A DNA stretch of 64,000 nucleotides, from assembly GCA_002840355.1 (NCBI GenBank), contig PHAL01000005.1:60929-124928 (forward strand). Direction: 5' to 3'. The stretch comes from Elusimicrobia bacterium HGW-Elusimicrobia-3. GTDB taxonomy: Bacteria > Elusimicrobiota > Elusimicrobia > Elusimicrobiales > UBA9959. Of the stretch, positions 41,871 through 49,285 are shown piece after piece (the stretch's first letter is position 1; every line of letters starts with the position of its first letter). The translations under genes were made by a program, and so were the position numbers. Under the pieces are notes generated by a model, which saw only the letters and a list, made by a program, of their open reading frames with translations, had not been told where the DNA came from and did not search any database.

Positions 41871-43598
41871 TTATTTTGCCGGATAGAAGGACAGCAGCGG
41901 CACGCCGCCGGTCCAGCCCACGGCGAGCTTGTCTCCTTTCCACTTAAAGACGCCGTTGTCCAAAGAGACGTTCCCCTCGTAGACGGTCTCGCCGCCGCTT
42001 TGCCGCACGGAGTCGGCCTTTATCCCGGATACCTCCGGCGCGCCGGCCGGCAGCGCCAGCTCCAGCGTCATGCTGCGCAGGTTCAGCAAGCCCGGGGCTT
42101 TTACCAGTATCTCCACATCGTACTGACGGCCCCCGGCGTACTGCACGCCGTAGCAGCCGTCCCGGTAGAGCCGCTCCGCGCCGTACTCCGCGAGCTTCGC
42201 CGGCGCGACTATCCCTATGCTGTCCGGGGGCGTGCCGGGAAAAGCCAGCCGCACGCGCGGCCCCGGCAGGGCGCGGAATTCTTCTATCAGCTTCTTGTCG
42301 GCCGCCAGCAGTTCGGCCAGGTCGGCCTCGCTTTCGGCCAGCAGGCTCGCGGCCCCGTAACGGGCCTTCACGCCCGCCAGGCGGGCGGGAGTATTGTCAG
42401 GCTCCACCAGGCGGCCGACCAGGGTGTCCAGCGAGCAGCTCTTGCCGGAGCAAGTCCGGAACAGGCCGCTCTTCCAGGACGGGTCCAGCCGGTCCAGCGC
42501 CAGCGCCAGCGCGGCGCCGGACTGGTAAGCGAAGACGCAGGTCTTGACGGACTGGTGCTTGTGCAGCTGCGCGAGCCTGGGCTTGAGCGCGGCGGCGATA
42601 TTATCCACGGCGCTATAGCCGGCGAAACGCGGGTCCGAAATGGTTTCCGGCAGCGGCACGAGGCCCGGATTGACCCCGAGCTGCACCGCGTAGGAGATAT
42701 ACTGCGCGGTACCCTCTATCAGCTCCATGTAGCCGGCGATGAGCCGGGCCTTCAGCGGCAGCAGCGCGTAGCGCTCAGCCCTGACGGCCATGAAATCCCG
42801 CATCAGTTCCAGCAGCGCGGGGCCGCCGGCGTCCAGCGCGGCGGCCAGGATGCGGGCCTCCAGCCCCAGCAGCATGTTCAGCTCCGGGTTTTTATCGGGG
42901 TAGTCCAGCCTGCTTACCCGGGGATAGCCGGTCTCCTGCGGCAGCAGCTTTCTTTCCCGGTTCTGGAAGGCGTGAAATAATTCGTGGTTCTGCGTAGCGG
43001 CATTGGCCAGGTAGTCGTGGCGGTAGCCGGGGGGGGCCATAACCTGGGCGCCGTAGCTGTCCAGCTCGCCCAGCGTGTTCACAGAGACGGTGTCCTCCCC
43101 GTTCAGGTCGCCCATGAAAGCCCCGTGCACGAAGACCGCGTCCTTGCGGTAGCAGAACCGCTCCGCGGGCAGGCGGCTTGAGAAAGGCAGGCAGTCGGCG
43201 GGCGGCCGCGGGTGGCCGAGGAGGACGTTGTATCTGCCCGGGAAAACCAGTCGCACCGGCGTCGCCTCTACGCCGGTTACGCCAGGCCAGAGCGCGGGGC
43301 CGGCCTTGCGCCAGAAACTGTAATTCTCCTCCAGCCGCCAGAGGTCCCAGTCGTCCAGCTTGATCCCCAGCTCCGGCAGCCTGGCCGACACCTCCGGAGG
43401 CAGCAGCGGGCCGGGGCCGACCGCCCACGGCTTGTCGGGCAGCTGGTAGGGCCGCGCCGGAATCAGCTTCGGCAGGCCGAAAGAATTGCCGGCAGCGCGC
43501 AGCCCCTCCATGCCCGCGGCCCCGCAGGGCGCGGGGCGCCGCGCCGATAGCCCGCAGAAAACGAGCGCCCCGAGACAGACCGCGGCGAATTTATTCAT
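41871..43598 (-). CDS. Secreted HExxH protein, putative gluzincin-type peptidase
   Basis: A 575-residue protein with a signal peptide (about 1-18, with Cys residues at 8 and 15). His205-Glu206-x2-His209 in QNHELFHAFQNRE is a zinc-protease motif, and Glu295 in MELIEGTAQYISY is well placed as the third ligand, as in gluzincins. The last 150 residues are beta-rich and may form a binding domain. No named family is recognised. The ATG at 43598 has a GAGGGG site upstream. Two TTTTC-N4-GAAAA dyads lie about 115-150 bp before it and may control it. It is flanked by identical terminators. Confidence 0.62.
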   Translation of the reverse strand: MNKFAAVCLGALVFCGLSARRPAPCGAAGMEGLRAAGNSFGLPKLIPARPYQLPDKPWAVGPGPLLPPEVSARLPELGIKLDDWDLWRLEENYSFWRKAGPALWPGVTGVEATPVRLVFPGRYNVLLGHPRPPADCLPFSSRLPAERFCYRKDAVFVHGAFMGDLNGEDTVSVNTLGELDSYGAQVMAPPGYRHDYLANAATQNHELFHAFQNRERKLLPQETGYPRVSRLDYPDKNPELNMLLGLEARILAAALDAGGPALLELMRDFMAVRAERYALLPLKARLIAGYMELIEGTAQYISYAVQLGVNPGLVPLPETISDPRFAGYSAVDNIAAALKPRLAQLHKHQSVKTCVFAYQSGAALALALDRLDPSWKSGLFRTCSGKSCSLDTLVGRLVEPDNTPARLAGVKARYGAASLLAESEADLAELLAADKKLIEEFRALPGPRVRLAFPGTPPDSIGIVAPAKLAEYGAERLYRDGCYGVQYAGGRQYDVEILVKAPGLLNLRSMTLELALPAGAPEVSGIKADSVRQSGGETVYEGNVSLDNGVFKWKGDKLAVGWTGGVPLLSFYPAK

Positions 43599-43710
43599 AA
43601 CAGCCGACCCCTCTTTCTTTATACTTAACACCTTAAACCCAACAGAGCATTTTTAATGCCAGCCGCCGGCAGCCGCCGCCCCCAGGGGCCGGAGGCGCCG
43701 TCAGGGCTAT

Positions 43711-43748
43711 TTATTTTCAATTGAAAATGTTTATTTTCTCCTGAAAAA
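43711..43748. promoter_or_regulatory. Two dyads with 20-bp spacing (possible operator pair)
   Basis: TTTTC-AATT-GAAAA (43714-43727, a perfect palindrome) and TTTTC-TCCT-GAAAA (43734-43747) share the front TTTA and are offset by exactly 20 bp, two helical turns. They lie between the secreted HExxH gene and the terminator before it. A dimeric repressor or activator site is the simplest reading. Confidence 0.45.
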
Positions 43749-43783
43749 CAAAAGCCCCCGGTTTTGCCGGGGGCTTTTTATTT
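43745..43783. terminator. Rho-independent terminator, copy 2 of an identical pair
   Basis: Same 39-nt sequence and orientation as 41825-41863, exactly 1,920 bp away. On the minus strand it ends the 762-residue secreted protein gene. Confidence 0.92.
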
Positions 43784-43795
43784 GCCCCGAGGGGC

Positions 43796-46084
43796 TTAGT
43801 CGCTCAGGACCGAAGGGTCGGCGAAGCGGTCGCGCAGGGAGTTGGCCTGGCCCAGCTGCTCGCCGTAGCCGGCCTGCAGGTTATTGTTGTACATGCTGTA
43901 GCTGTTGGCGATGTTCTCCTCGCCCTTGATGCGCTTGTCGGTCTTGACGTCCATCTTGGCGTAGATGTCCTTCACGTCGACGAGCTGTATCAGCACCTGC
44001 AGCATGTTCTCGTAGCCCACGCGGCTCTTGCCTTTGCCGCCCAGCACCCTGGAGAGGCGCTCGGCGCGGGCCTTCTGGTCGCCCTCGGCGCGCACGCTGG
44101 CGATGTCGGCGATGATGCGGGAGGCGTTGGTGCAGAAGGAGTTCACTATGGAGAGCGGGTCGAAGTTGTCGTCCTGGCGCTCGTAGTCGCGGAGGATCTT
44201 GCTGGCGGCCTTCCAGTCGTAATCCACCTTGCCCTTGCTGTCCATCTTGAAGAGGTGGCGGACCTTCTCGAGGATCTCGCGGTCCAGGCCTTCCATCACG
44301 TTGAGCACGGCGCGCATCACGGTGATGGCCGGGGCCACCAGGATGGAGTTCACGGCCTTCTGCGTGAAGACCAGGGAGAAGGACATGATGGCCGACTTGT
44401 AGCGCTTGGTGTCGAGCACGGGGTCGCCCCATTCGTCCACTTCGGTGGCGTTGGCGGGGTCCAGGCGGGGGAACAGGGCGTTCACGTCCACCACGAAGTC
44501 CTTATTGGTGCCGTTGCCCTGCATGCCGGCGAACTTCAGGATCTCGTTCATGTTCTCCACCATGCCGCCGGCGTCGCGCTCGTTGTGCTTGATATAGCCC
44601 TCGTAGCGCTGGTACACCACGGCGGCGTCGGACACCTTGCCGCTCTTGTCCTCGTAGTTGACCACGTAGAAGTTCTGGTTGGTGTTGTGCTTGAAGATCT
44701 TGCCCACTATCGGGATGTTGATGTTGCTGACGGACTGGTTCTTGGAGGCGTTGTGCACGTGCAGCACTTCCTCGCCGCCCATCGTCTGGTAGCGGTCGTA
44801 GCGCTGGCCGGTGGAGGACTCGCTGTGCACCGCTATGGGCAGCATGAAGTTCATGCCGTTGGAGGAGCTGTTGAAGTGGTTGGAGCCGGCGAACGTGGAG
44901 TTCAGGCCCAGGCTGTCGCCGGCCACCTCGGTGACGTCCTGCAGGGCGGCCTGGCCGGCCGCGTTGTCGTCCATGTCGGAGAAGTCGTTAAAGCGCACGC
45001 CCATCTCTATCAGGCGCTTTATGATGCTCAGGTCGCCCCTGAGGAACTCCACCAGCCTGCTCACCTGGGCGGGGTCCTTGGGGTCGATGATGAACTCGAG
45101 CAGCATCTTCTTGCCCTTGGCGCGGGTATGGGACAGGCCGAACTTCAGCGCCAGGTACTTGTTGAATTCCTTCACCACGGTCTTGTTCAGTTCCTTCATC
45201 AGGAAGTTCTCGGCTTCCGGCAGGCCCAGCATGCCGGCGTCGAAAGAGGTGCCGGCCGAGGCGGCCGCGCTCTTTACGTGGATGCGGTCCAGGCGGATGC
45301 GCAGGCGCAGGCGGTTCTCGTCCATCCTGAAGAGGGTGACCGAGGGCTTCATCTCGCGGGAGGTGCCCAGCGAGAAGGAGACGGTGGCCCAGGGCTGCAC
45401 CGCGGCGCCTATGCCGCCGCTGATGCCGGCGCGCAGCACGGCGGGGAACTTCCAGATCTCGTTGACGCCCATCTCGCGGATGCGCTTGTCGTTGATGGGG
45501 AGGATGGTCTTGACCTTGCGCAGGTCGGCCAGCTTCAGCAGGTTCTTGCAGTACTTGCTCTCTTCGGTCTTGCGCACCACCACCGACTTGCCTTCCAGCC
45601 TGCCGTTGAAGCCTATATTAAAGGAATTGCCGGCGATATTGAGCAGGTCGGTCGCGGTATGGCCGCCGTCCAGCCTGACGCCCACTTCGTCTATCACGGC
45701 GATCTTGTTGTCCGGGTACTGCTTCATGTAGCGCTTGAACTTGCCTTCCACGCCGCCGATGCTGGCGATGTCGAACCCGGCGTCTATCGGGATCTCGATG
45801 TCTTTGCAGATGTCGTCGAAAACGTCGCTCTTCAGGTCTTCCCAGAAGTGCAGCAGCTCGTTGTTGCCGGTCTGGGGCTGCGTGGGCTCGGGCGTCGGAG
45901 CCTTGGGGTCGGGCACCGTGGCGCCGCCGGAGCGCAGGCCGTTCACGAGGTCGGCCATGGAGCTCTTGTCGGAGCCCTCGAAGAAAGAGGAGAAGTCGTT
46001 AGCGTGGGCCGGCGCGTTCAGCGCGCAGACCAGAGAGAGGAAGACTACGGCGGATTTGATGGCGGCGTTTTTGTCGTGATTCAT
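43796..46084 (-). CDS. Large secreted protein of unknown function
   Basis: A 762-residue protein with a signal peptide (about 8-29). A Pro/Thr-rich linker (PDPKAPTPEPTQPQT, about 58-72) is followed by a large mixed domain. Segments such as VGVRLDGGHTATDLLNIAG, RLRLRIRLDRIHVKSAA and SNINIPIVGKIFKHN suggest beta structure; the C-terminal 250 residues are mainly helical. I recognise no family or catalytic motif. It is a single-gene unit with a leaderless-type start and a strong terminator, so it is probably well expressed. Confidence 0.6.
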   Translation of the reverse strand: MNHDKNAAIKSAVVFLSLVCALNAPAHANDFSSFFEGSDKSSMADLVNGLRSGGATVPDPKAPTPEPTQPQTGNNELLHFWEDLKSDVFDDICKDIEIPIDAGFDIASIGGVEGKFKRYMKQYPDNKIAVIDEVGVRLDGGHTATDLLNIAGNSFNIGFNGRLEGKSVVVRKTEESKYCKNLLKLADLRKVKTILPINDKRIREMGVNEIWKFPAVLRAGISGGIGAAVQPWATVSFSLGTSREMKPSVTLFRMDENRLRLRIRLDRIHVKSAAASAGTSFDAGMLGLPEAENFLMKELNKTVVKEFNKYLALKFGLSHTRAKGKKMLLEFIIDPKDPAQVSRLVEFLRGDLSIIKRLIEMGVRFNDFSDMDDNAAGQAALQDVTEVAGDSLGLNSTFAGSNHFNSSSNGMNFMLPIAVHSESSTGQRYDRYQTMGGEEVLHVHNASKNQSVSNINIPIVGKIFKHNTNQNFYVVNYEDKSGKVSDAAVVYQRYEGYIKHNERDAGGMVENMNEILKFAGMQGNGTNKDFVVDVNALFPRLDPANATEVDEWGDPVLDTKRYKSAIMSFSLVFTQKAVNSILVAPAITVMRAVLNVMEGLDREILEKVRHLFKMDSKGKVDYDWKAASKILRDYERQDDNFDPLSIVNSFCTNASRIIADIASVRAEGDQKARAERLSRVLGGKGKSRVGYENMLQVLIQLVDVKDIYAKMDVKTDKRIKGEENIANSYSMYNNNLQAGYGEQLGQANSLRDRFADPSVLSD

Positions 46085-46091
46085 TACAGAT

Positions 46092-46097
46092 AGTTTA
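46092..46097 (-). promoter_or_regulatory. -10 element placed for a leaderless mRNA
   Basis: TAAACT on the minus strand ends 7 nt before the ATG at 46084. A weak TTATGA lies 17 bp further upstream. Confidence 0.35.
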
Positions 46098-46153
46098 CCG
46101 CAAACCAGGCTTTTTCATAAGAGGCCAAGTGCCCAGCCCCGGCCCGTATTAAT

Positions 46154-46195
46154 GCCCAGGCCCGCGTAGGCCCCCCCCGGCACCCCGGCCTGGGC
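46154..46195. repeat. GC-rich inverted repeat in an intergenic region
   Basis: GCCCAGGCC (46154-46162) and GGCCTGGGC (46187-46195) form a 9-bp dyad with a 24-nt loop in the 268-bp gap before the receiver gene. There is no T run, so it is not a standard terminator. Nothing else is seen in the left part of this gap. Confidence 0.35.
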
Positions 46196-46239
46196 CTTCT
46201 GGCCCCGACGGCAGAACAAGGAGTGTATACACTATCACC

Positions 46240-46269
46240 TTGATATCTGTAATAGCCCTGCTATATTAT
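46240..46269 (+). promoter_or_regulatory. Promoter for the receiver gene
   Basis: TTGATA (46240-46245) is followed by TATATT (46262-46267, 16 bp) or TATTAT (46264-46269, 18 bp). The leader is about 80 nt and ends in AAGGAGGGG. Confidence 0.55.
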
Positions 46270-46352
46270 CCTTGAGGGGCAGCGGCCGCAACGACAAGCA
46301 GGGCTTGGTCGTTAGGCCGCAAAGTCGTTTCTGTTCCTGACAAGGAGGGGAT

Positions 46353-46796
46353 ATGGGTACCTCTGGCCCGCAGCTCAGTATCCTGCTGGTGGACGACAGC
46401 GAAGACGACGCCTTGATGGCCAAGCACGCCTTCGCCAAGCTGGCCATACCGCATCAGCTGCAGGTGGTCACGGACGGCCGTGAGGCCCTGGACTACCTCA
46501 ATTGCTGCGGCAATTTCTCCGGCCGCAAGCGCACCATGCCCGACCTGCTGCTGCTCGACATCAATATGCCCGGGATGGACGGCTTCGCGCTGCTCAAGGC
46601 GCTGAAGACCGACAAGGCGCTCCGGAAGATCCCCGTGGTGATGCTGACCACCTCCTCCTCCCGCGAGGACGTAGCGCGCAGCTACGAGTGCGGCGCGGCC
46701 TCGTTCCTCACCAAGCCCGACTCCTTCGACGGCTACCACGCCCTGATGGGCCAGTTCAGCTCCTACTGGATGTCCGTCTCCCTGCTGCCGGAATAG
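46353..46796 (+). CDS. Single-domain response regulator (Rcp1-like)
   Basis: A 147-residue receiver of the Rcp1/CheY-like type: acidic pair VDDSEDD, phosphorylated Asp in LLLDINMPGMDG, Thr in VMLTTSSS and Lys in FLTKP. The insertion before the Asp (NCCGNFSGRKRTMPDLL) is typical of Rcp1-type receivers, which often pair with phytochrome-like or hybrid kinases. No kinase is nearby and no output domain is present. A strong ribosome-binding site and a terminator make it a single-gene unit. Confidence 0.9.
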   Translation: MGTSGPQLSILLVDDSEDDALMAKHAFAKLAIPHQLQVVTDGREALDYLNCCGNFSGRKRTMPDLLLLDINMPGMDGFALLKALKTDKALRKIPVVMLTTSSSREDVARSYECGAASFLTKPDSFDGYHALMGQFSSYWMSVSLLPE

Positions 46797-46809
46797 CCCG
46801 CCCGCCCGC

Positions 46810-46843
46810 AAAAAAAGGCCGCCCCTGAAAGGCGGCCTTTTTT
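46810..46843. terminator. Bidirectional rho-independent terminator
   Basis: AAAAGGCCGCC and GGCGGCCTTTT pair across a 7-nt loop, followed by TTTTTT. It separates the receiver gene from the convergent flavoprotein gene. Confidence 0.9.
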
Positions 46844-46857
46844 ATACCCAAACGCGC

Positions 46858-48276
46858 TCAGGCGCCCGGTGCTTTTTCCTCGCAGGCGCGGCGCCCGCTC
46901 AGTTTCGCGGAGAGGTCCTGCAGCGCGGTCTCCAGACCCTCTTCCAGTACCGGGTGGTAAACCGGCAGGCGCAGCAGTTCGGCTACCGTCAGTCCACGCC
47001 CTATGCACCAGGCCAGCAAGTGCGCGGCGTGCTCGGCGCGGGGCCCCGCTATTTCGGCGCCCAGCAACAGCCCCGAGCCCTTCTTGCCGTAAACCCGCAG
47101 CCGACCGCGCCCGGCGTTCATGATGATGGCCCGGCCCTGCTCCCGGTAGTCCAGTTCGCCGCAGCAGAAGCTGCCCGCTTTCAATTCCTTGCGGGCCGCG
47201 CCGACCACGGCCAGCTGCGGGTCGGTGAACGTTATCGCCATCTGTGGATATCTGACGGCCGCTGTGACGCGGGGGAAGGAGGCCGCGTTGCGGCCCGCCA
47301 GCTTGCCCTCGAAAGCGGCCTCGTGCAGGGCCGGCCGGAAGGGATCCGCGTCGCCGGCCACAAAGATGCGGCTCTTGCCCGCGCGCATGGTGGCGGGATC
47401 GATCCGCGGGCGCCCCCGGTCGTCGAGTTTAATGCCCGCAGCCTCCAGTCCCAGCCCGTCCAGGGCCGGCCGCTGGCCGGCGGCCACCAGCACTTTCTCG
47501 AACCTGCCGGCGCGCGCTTTGCCGGCAGCGTCGCGGTAAGAAACCCGCAGCAGTTTCCCCTCCCGCTTCAGCCCGGTCAGCGCGTGATGCGGGCAGAAAT
47601 CCAGCTCCTCCGAGAAAAGCTTTATCGCCTCCTCCCTCAGCGCCGGGTCTGTCAGCGGCCCGACCAGCCTGTCCAGGCCCAGCACGGTCACCCGCGTACC
47701 CAGCCGGGCCATGGCCTGCCCCAGTTCCAACCCGATAAGGCCGGCGCCGACCACCAGCACGCTGGCCGGCAGTTTTTTCAGCTCGAATATATTTTCGCGG
47801 GTAAGCAGGAAGTCAGTGTAGGCCCGGTAAGGCTCCGGCACCATGGTCACGCTGCCGGTGGCGATCACGGCGGCTTTGAACTCTATGGTGTTCTCCCCCG
47901 CCCGCAGGGTGCGCGGCCCGGTGAAGACCGCGCGCTCGTCCAGCAGCAGTTTTTTCTTGCGCAGTTCCCGGTACTCCTCGTCCATGGAGCCTACAAAGTT
48001 GTCGCGCCCTTTGCGGACGGTCTTCATTACCTGCGCCGTGTCCACGCTGACCCGGGCTTTAACCCCGTAAACCCCGGCGTGCCGCGCGGCGTGCGCCGCG
48101 TCGGCCGCCGCGATCAGCAGCTTGGAGGGCATGCACCCCACACGCGCGCAGGTGGTGCCCAGCGGCCCCGGGTCCAGTATTATAGTCCTGGCGCCGGCCT
48201 TGGCGGCATAATGCCGCGCGAACAGCCCCGCCGTGCCCGCCCCGATAACCGCCACATCCACTTTAATATTTTTCAT
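46858..48276 (-). CDS. Dihydrolipoyl dehydrogenase-like flavoprotein
   Basis: A 472-residue class I pyridine nucleotide-disulfide oxidoreductase. It has the FAD site VIGAGTAGLFARHYAAKAG, redox-active Cys pair in GTTCARVGCMPSK, an NAD site VVGAGLIGLELGQAMARLG, a second FAD motif IFVAGDAD, and the C-terminal HPVLEEGLE in place of the usual HPTLSE. Lpd re-oxidises lipoyl groups with NAD; no lipoyl complex genes lie nearby and the terminal box differs, so a related reductase is possible. It shares a TAATG overlap with the preceding orphan gene. Confidence 0.83.
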   Translation of the reverse strand: MKNIKVDVAVIGAGTAGLFARHYAAKAGARTIILDPGPLGTTCARVGCMPSKLLIAAADAAHAARHAGVYGVKARVSVDTAQVMKTVRKGRDNFVGSMDEEYRELRKKKLLLDERAVFTGPRTLRAGENTIEFKAAVIATGSVTMVPEPYRAYTDFLLTRENIFELKKLPASVLVVGAGLIGLELGQAMARLGTRVTVLGLDRLVGPLTDPALREEAIKLFSEELDFCPHHALTGLKREGKLLRVSYRDAAGKARAGRFEKVLVAAGQRPALDGLGLEAAGIKLDDRGRPRIDPATMRAGKSRIFVAGDADPFRPALHEAAFEGKLAGRNAASFPRVTAAVRYPQMAITFTDPQLAVVGAARKELKAGSFCCGELDYREQGRAIIMNAGRGRLRVYGKKGSGLLLGAEIAGPRAEHAAHLLAWCIGRGLTVAELLRLPVYHPVLEEGLETALQDLSAKLSGRRACEEKAPGA

Positions 48277-48839
48277 TATTGATCCTTCCAGTCAAAGACC
48301 CTGCACCCACGCACATCTATCTCCCCGTTCACCAGCAAGTGCGGAGCCCGCTTAAAAAGCAGCGCCTGCGAGCCGTTGGCGGCGCAGTCGCGGTAATAAC
48401 TAATATTAATCTCAGGCATCCCGGATAATTCTTTCACCCGCGGCCCGGACACAGTTTCAAAGTCACCGGGGAGGAACGCCTTGGTTTCACTTAAGGCGCC
48501 GCTGCTGTTTATATAAAGGACAGAGGGTTGCCGCGCCGCCGCGGCCAGCGGCACCTCGAACCACTCTATCTCCCTGCCGCCGCACTTTATACCGGCGTCC
48601 AGCAGACTTTCATAGATCAGTGACGGGTGCATCAGCGAAAAATGCACCGCGTCGTTCCAGAGACAGCCCAGCGGGGGGATGACGACGTCCAGGAGCCACT
48701 CCCTGCCCGTGTATTTCCTGACCGCCTCCGCGTACACGGCGGGGTACAACTCTTTAAGCCGGTTCAGCGGAAACAGCCTGTCCCCCGCGAAATCCGGCGC
48801 CTTGCGGTGATAAACATAAACCTCAGTTTCCTCAGTCAT
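48276..48839 (-). CDS. Conserved-looking cytoplasmic protein of unknown function
   Basis: A 187-residue protein without signal peptide or membrane helices. Notable parts are VYVYHRKAPDFAGDRLFPLNRLKELYPAVYAEAVRKYTGRE and IPPLGCLWNDAVHFSLMHPSLIYESLLDAGIK. The Trp-Asn-Asp and His-Phe-Ser pattern looks conserved, but I cannot tie it to a family with confidence. The start at 48839 is chosen for the GGCGGGATC upstream; a longer frame starts 48 bp earlier. It overlaps the flavoprotein gene by one base. Confidence 0.6.
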   Translation of the reverse strand: MTEETEVYVYHRKAPDFAGDRLFPLNRLKELYPAVYAEAVRKYTGREWLLDVVIPPLGCLWNDAVHFSLMHPSLIYESLLDAGIKCGGREIEWFEVPLAAAARQPSVLYINSSGALSETKAFLPGDFETVSGPRVKELSGMPEINISYYRDCAANGSQALLFKRAPHLLVNGEIDVRGCRVFDWKDQ

Positions 48840-48915
48840 GATCCCGCCTGAAATAATAATATCGGTCTTTAATCCCGCACCCCCCAACCTTGTTCAAATT
48901 CTATCAAATGCCGCC

Positions 48916-49151
48916 TCAAAAACCGTAGCGGGCGACCTGCGAGCGGCAGCGAGCCTTTTTGTCAGGAATTATTCCTTTCGCCCGCATAAAAGGAAAAGAC
49001 CATCCTGTTAAGGATGGCCTACACACTAGCACTCCCCGAGCGGGCGACTTGCGAGCATTAGCGAGCTCTCCCCGTAAGGAAGGATTCCCTTCACCCGCTC
49101 CTAGGTAAAGAAAAAGGCCATCCCAAAGGGATGGCCGACACATTTAAAATT
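48916..49151. repeat. Two degenerate ~118-bp direct repeats downstream of tRNA-Gly
   Basis: Two tandem units, offset by about 118 bp, each contain (minus strand) a GGCCATCC/GGATGGCC hairpin with a T-rich tail, a GCGGG(C/T)GAA block, and a AGCTCGC..GCTCGC..GTCGCCCGCT block. The near unit includes GGAGCGGGTGAAGGGAATC, which is complementary (one G:U) to the 3' acceptor/T-arm strand of the tRNA. A 75-codon open frame over the repeats is considered a by-product. The rest of the 48840-49151 gap holds nothing else I can name. Confidence 0.6.
49104..49136 (-). terminator. Terminator of tRNA-Gly
   Basis: Minus strand GGCCATCCC-TTT-GGGATGGCC (49136-49116) followed by TTTTTCTTT. A similar second hairpin lies at 49019-48998 within the far repeat unit. 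Confidence 0.8.
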
Positions 49152-49225
49152 TGGAGCGGGCGAAGGGAATCGAACCCTCGTCTGAACCTTGGCAAGGTCC
49201 CGTTCTACCATTGAACCACGCCCGC
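49152..49225 (-). tRNA. tRNA-Gly (anticodon GCC)
   Basis: A 74-nt cloverleaf on the minus strand from 49225 to 49152 with encoded CCA. The acceptor stem is GCGGGCG paired with CGCCCGC, the D arm contains GTTCAATGGTAGAAC, the anticodon stem/loop is CCTTGCCAAGG with anticodon GCC, and the T arm is GAGGGTTCGATTCCCTT. Every stem pairs well. Confidence 0.96.
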
Positions 49226-49285
49226 TTAGGCGTTACTACCTGAATATTCTATCAAAAACCGCTTTTGTTGAAAAGGGGGTAGCCG

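Noticed and set aside
46154..46195. Terminator before the receiver gene
   Set aside because: The dyad has a long loop and no T run on either strand, so it is listed only as an inverted repeat.
48916..49143. 75-codon minus-strand open frame over the repeats next to tRNA-Gly
   Set aside because: It translates two copies of the DNA repeat, including the terminator hairpins, and has no ribosome-binding site. It is more likely a by-product of the repeat than a protein.
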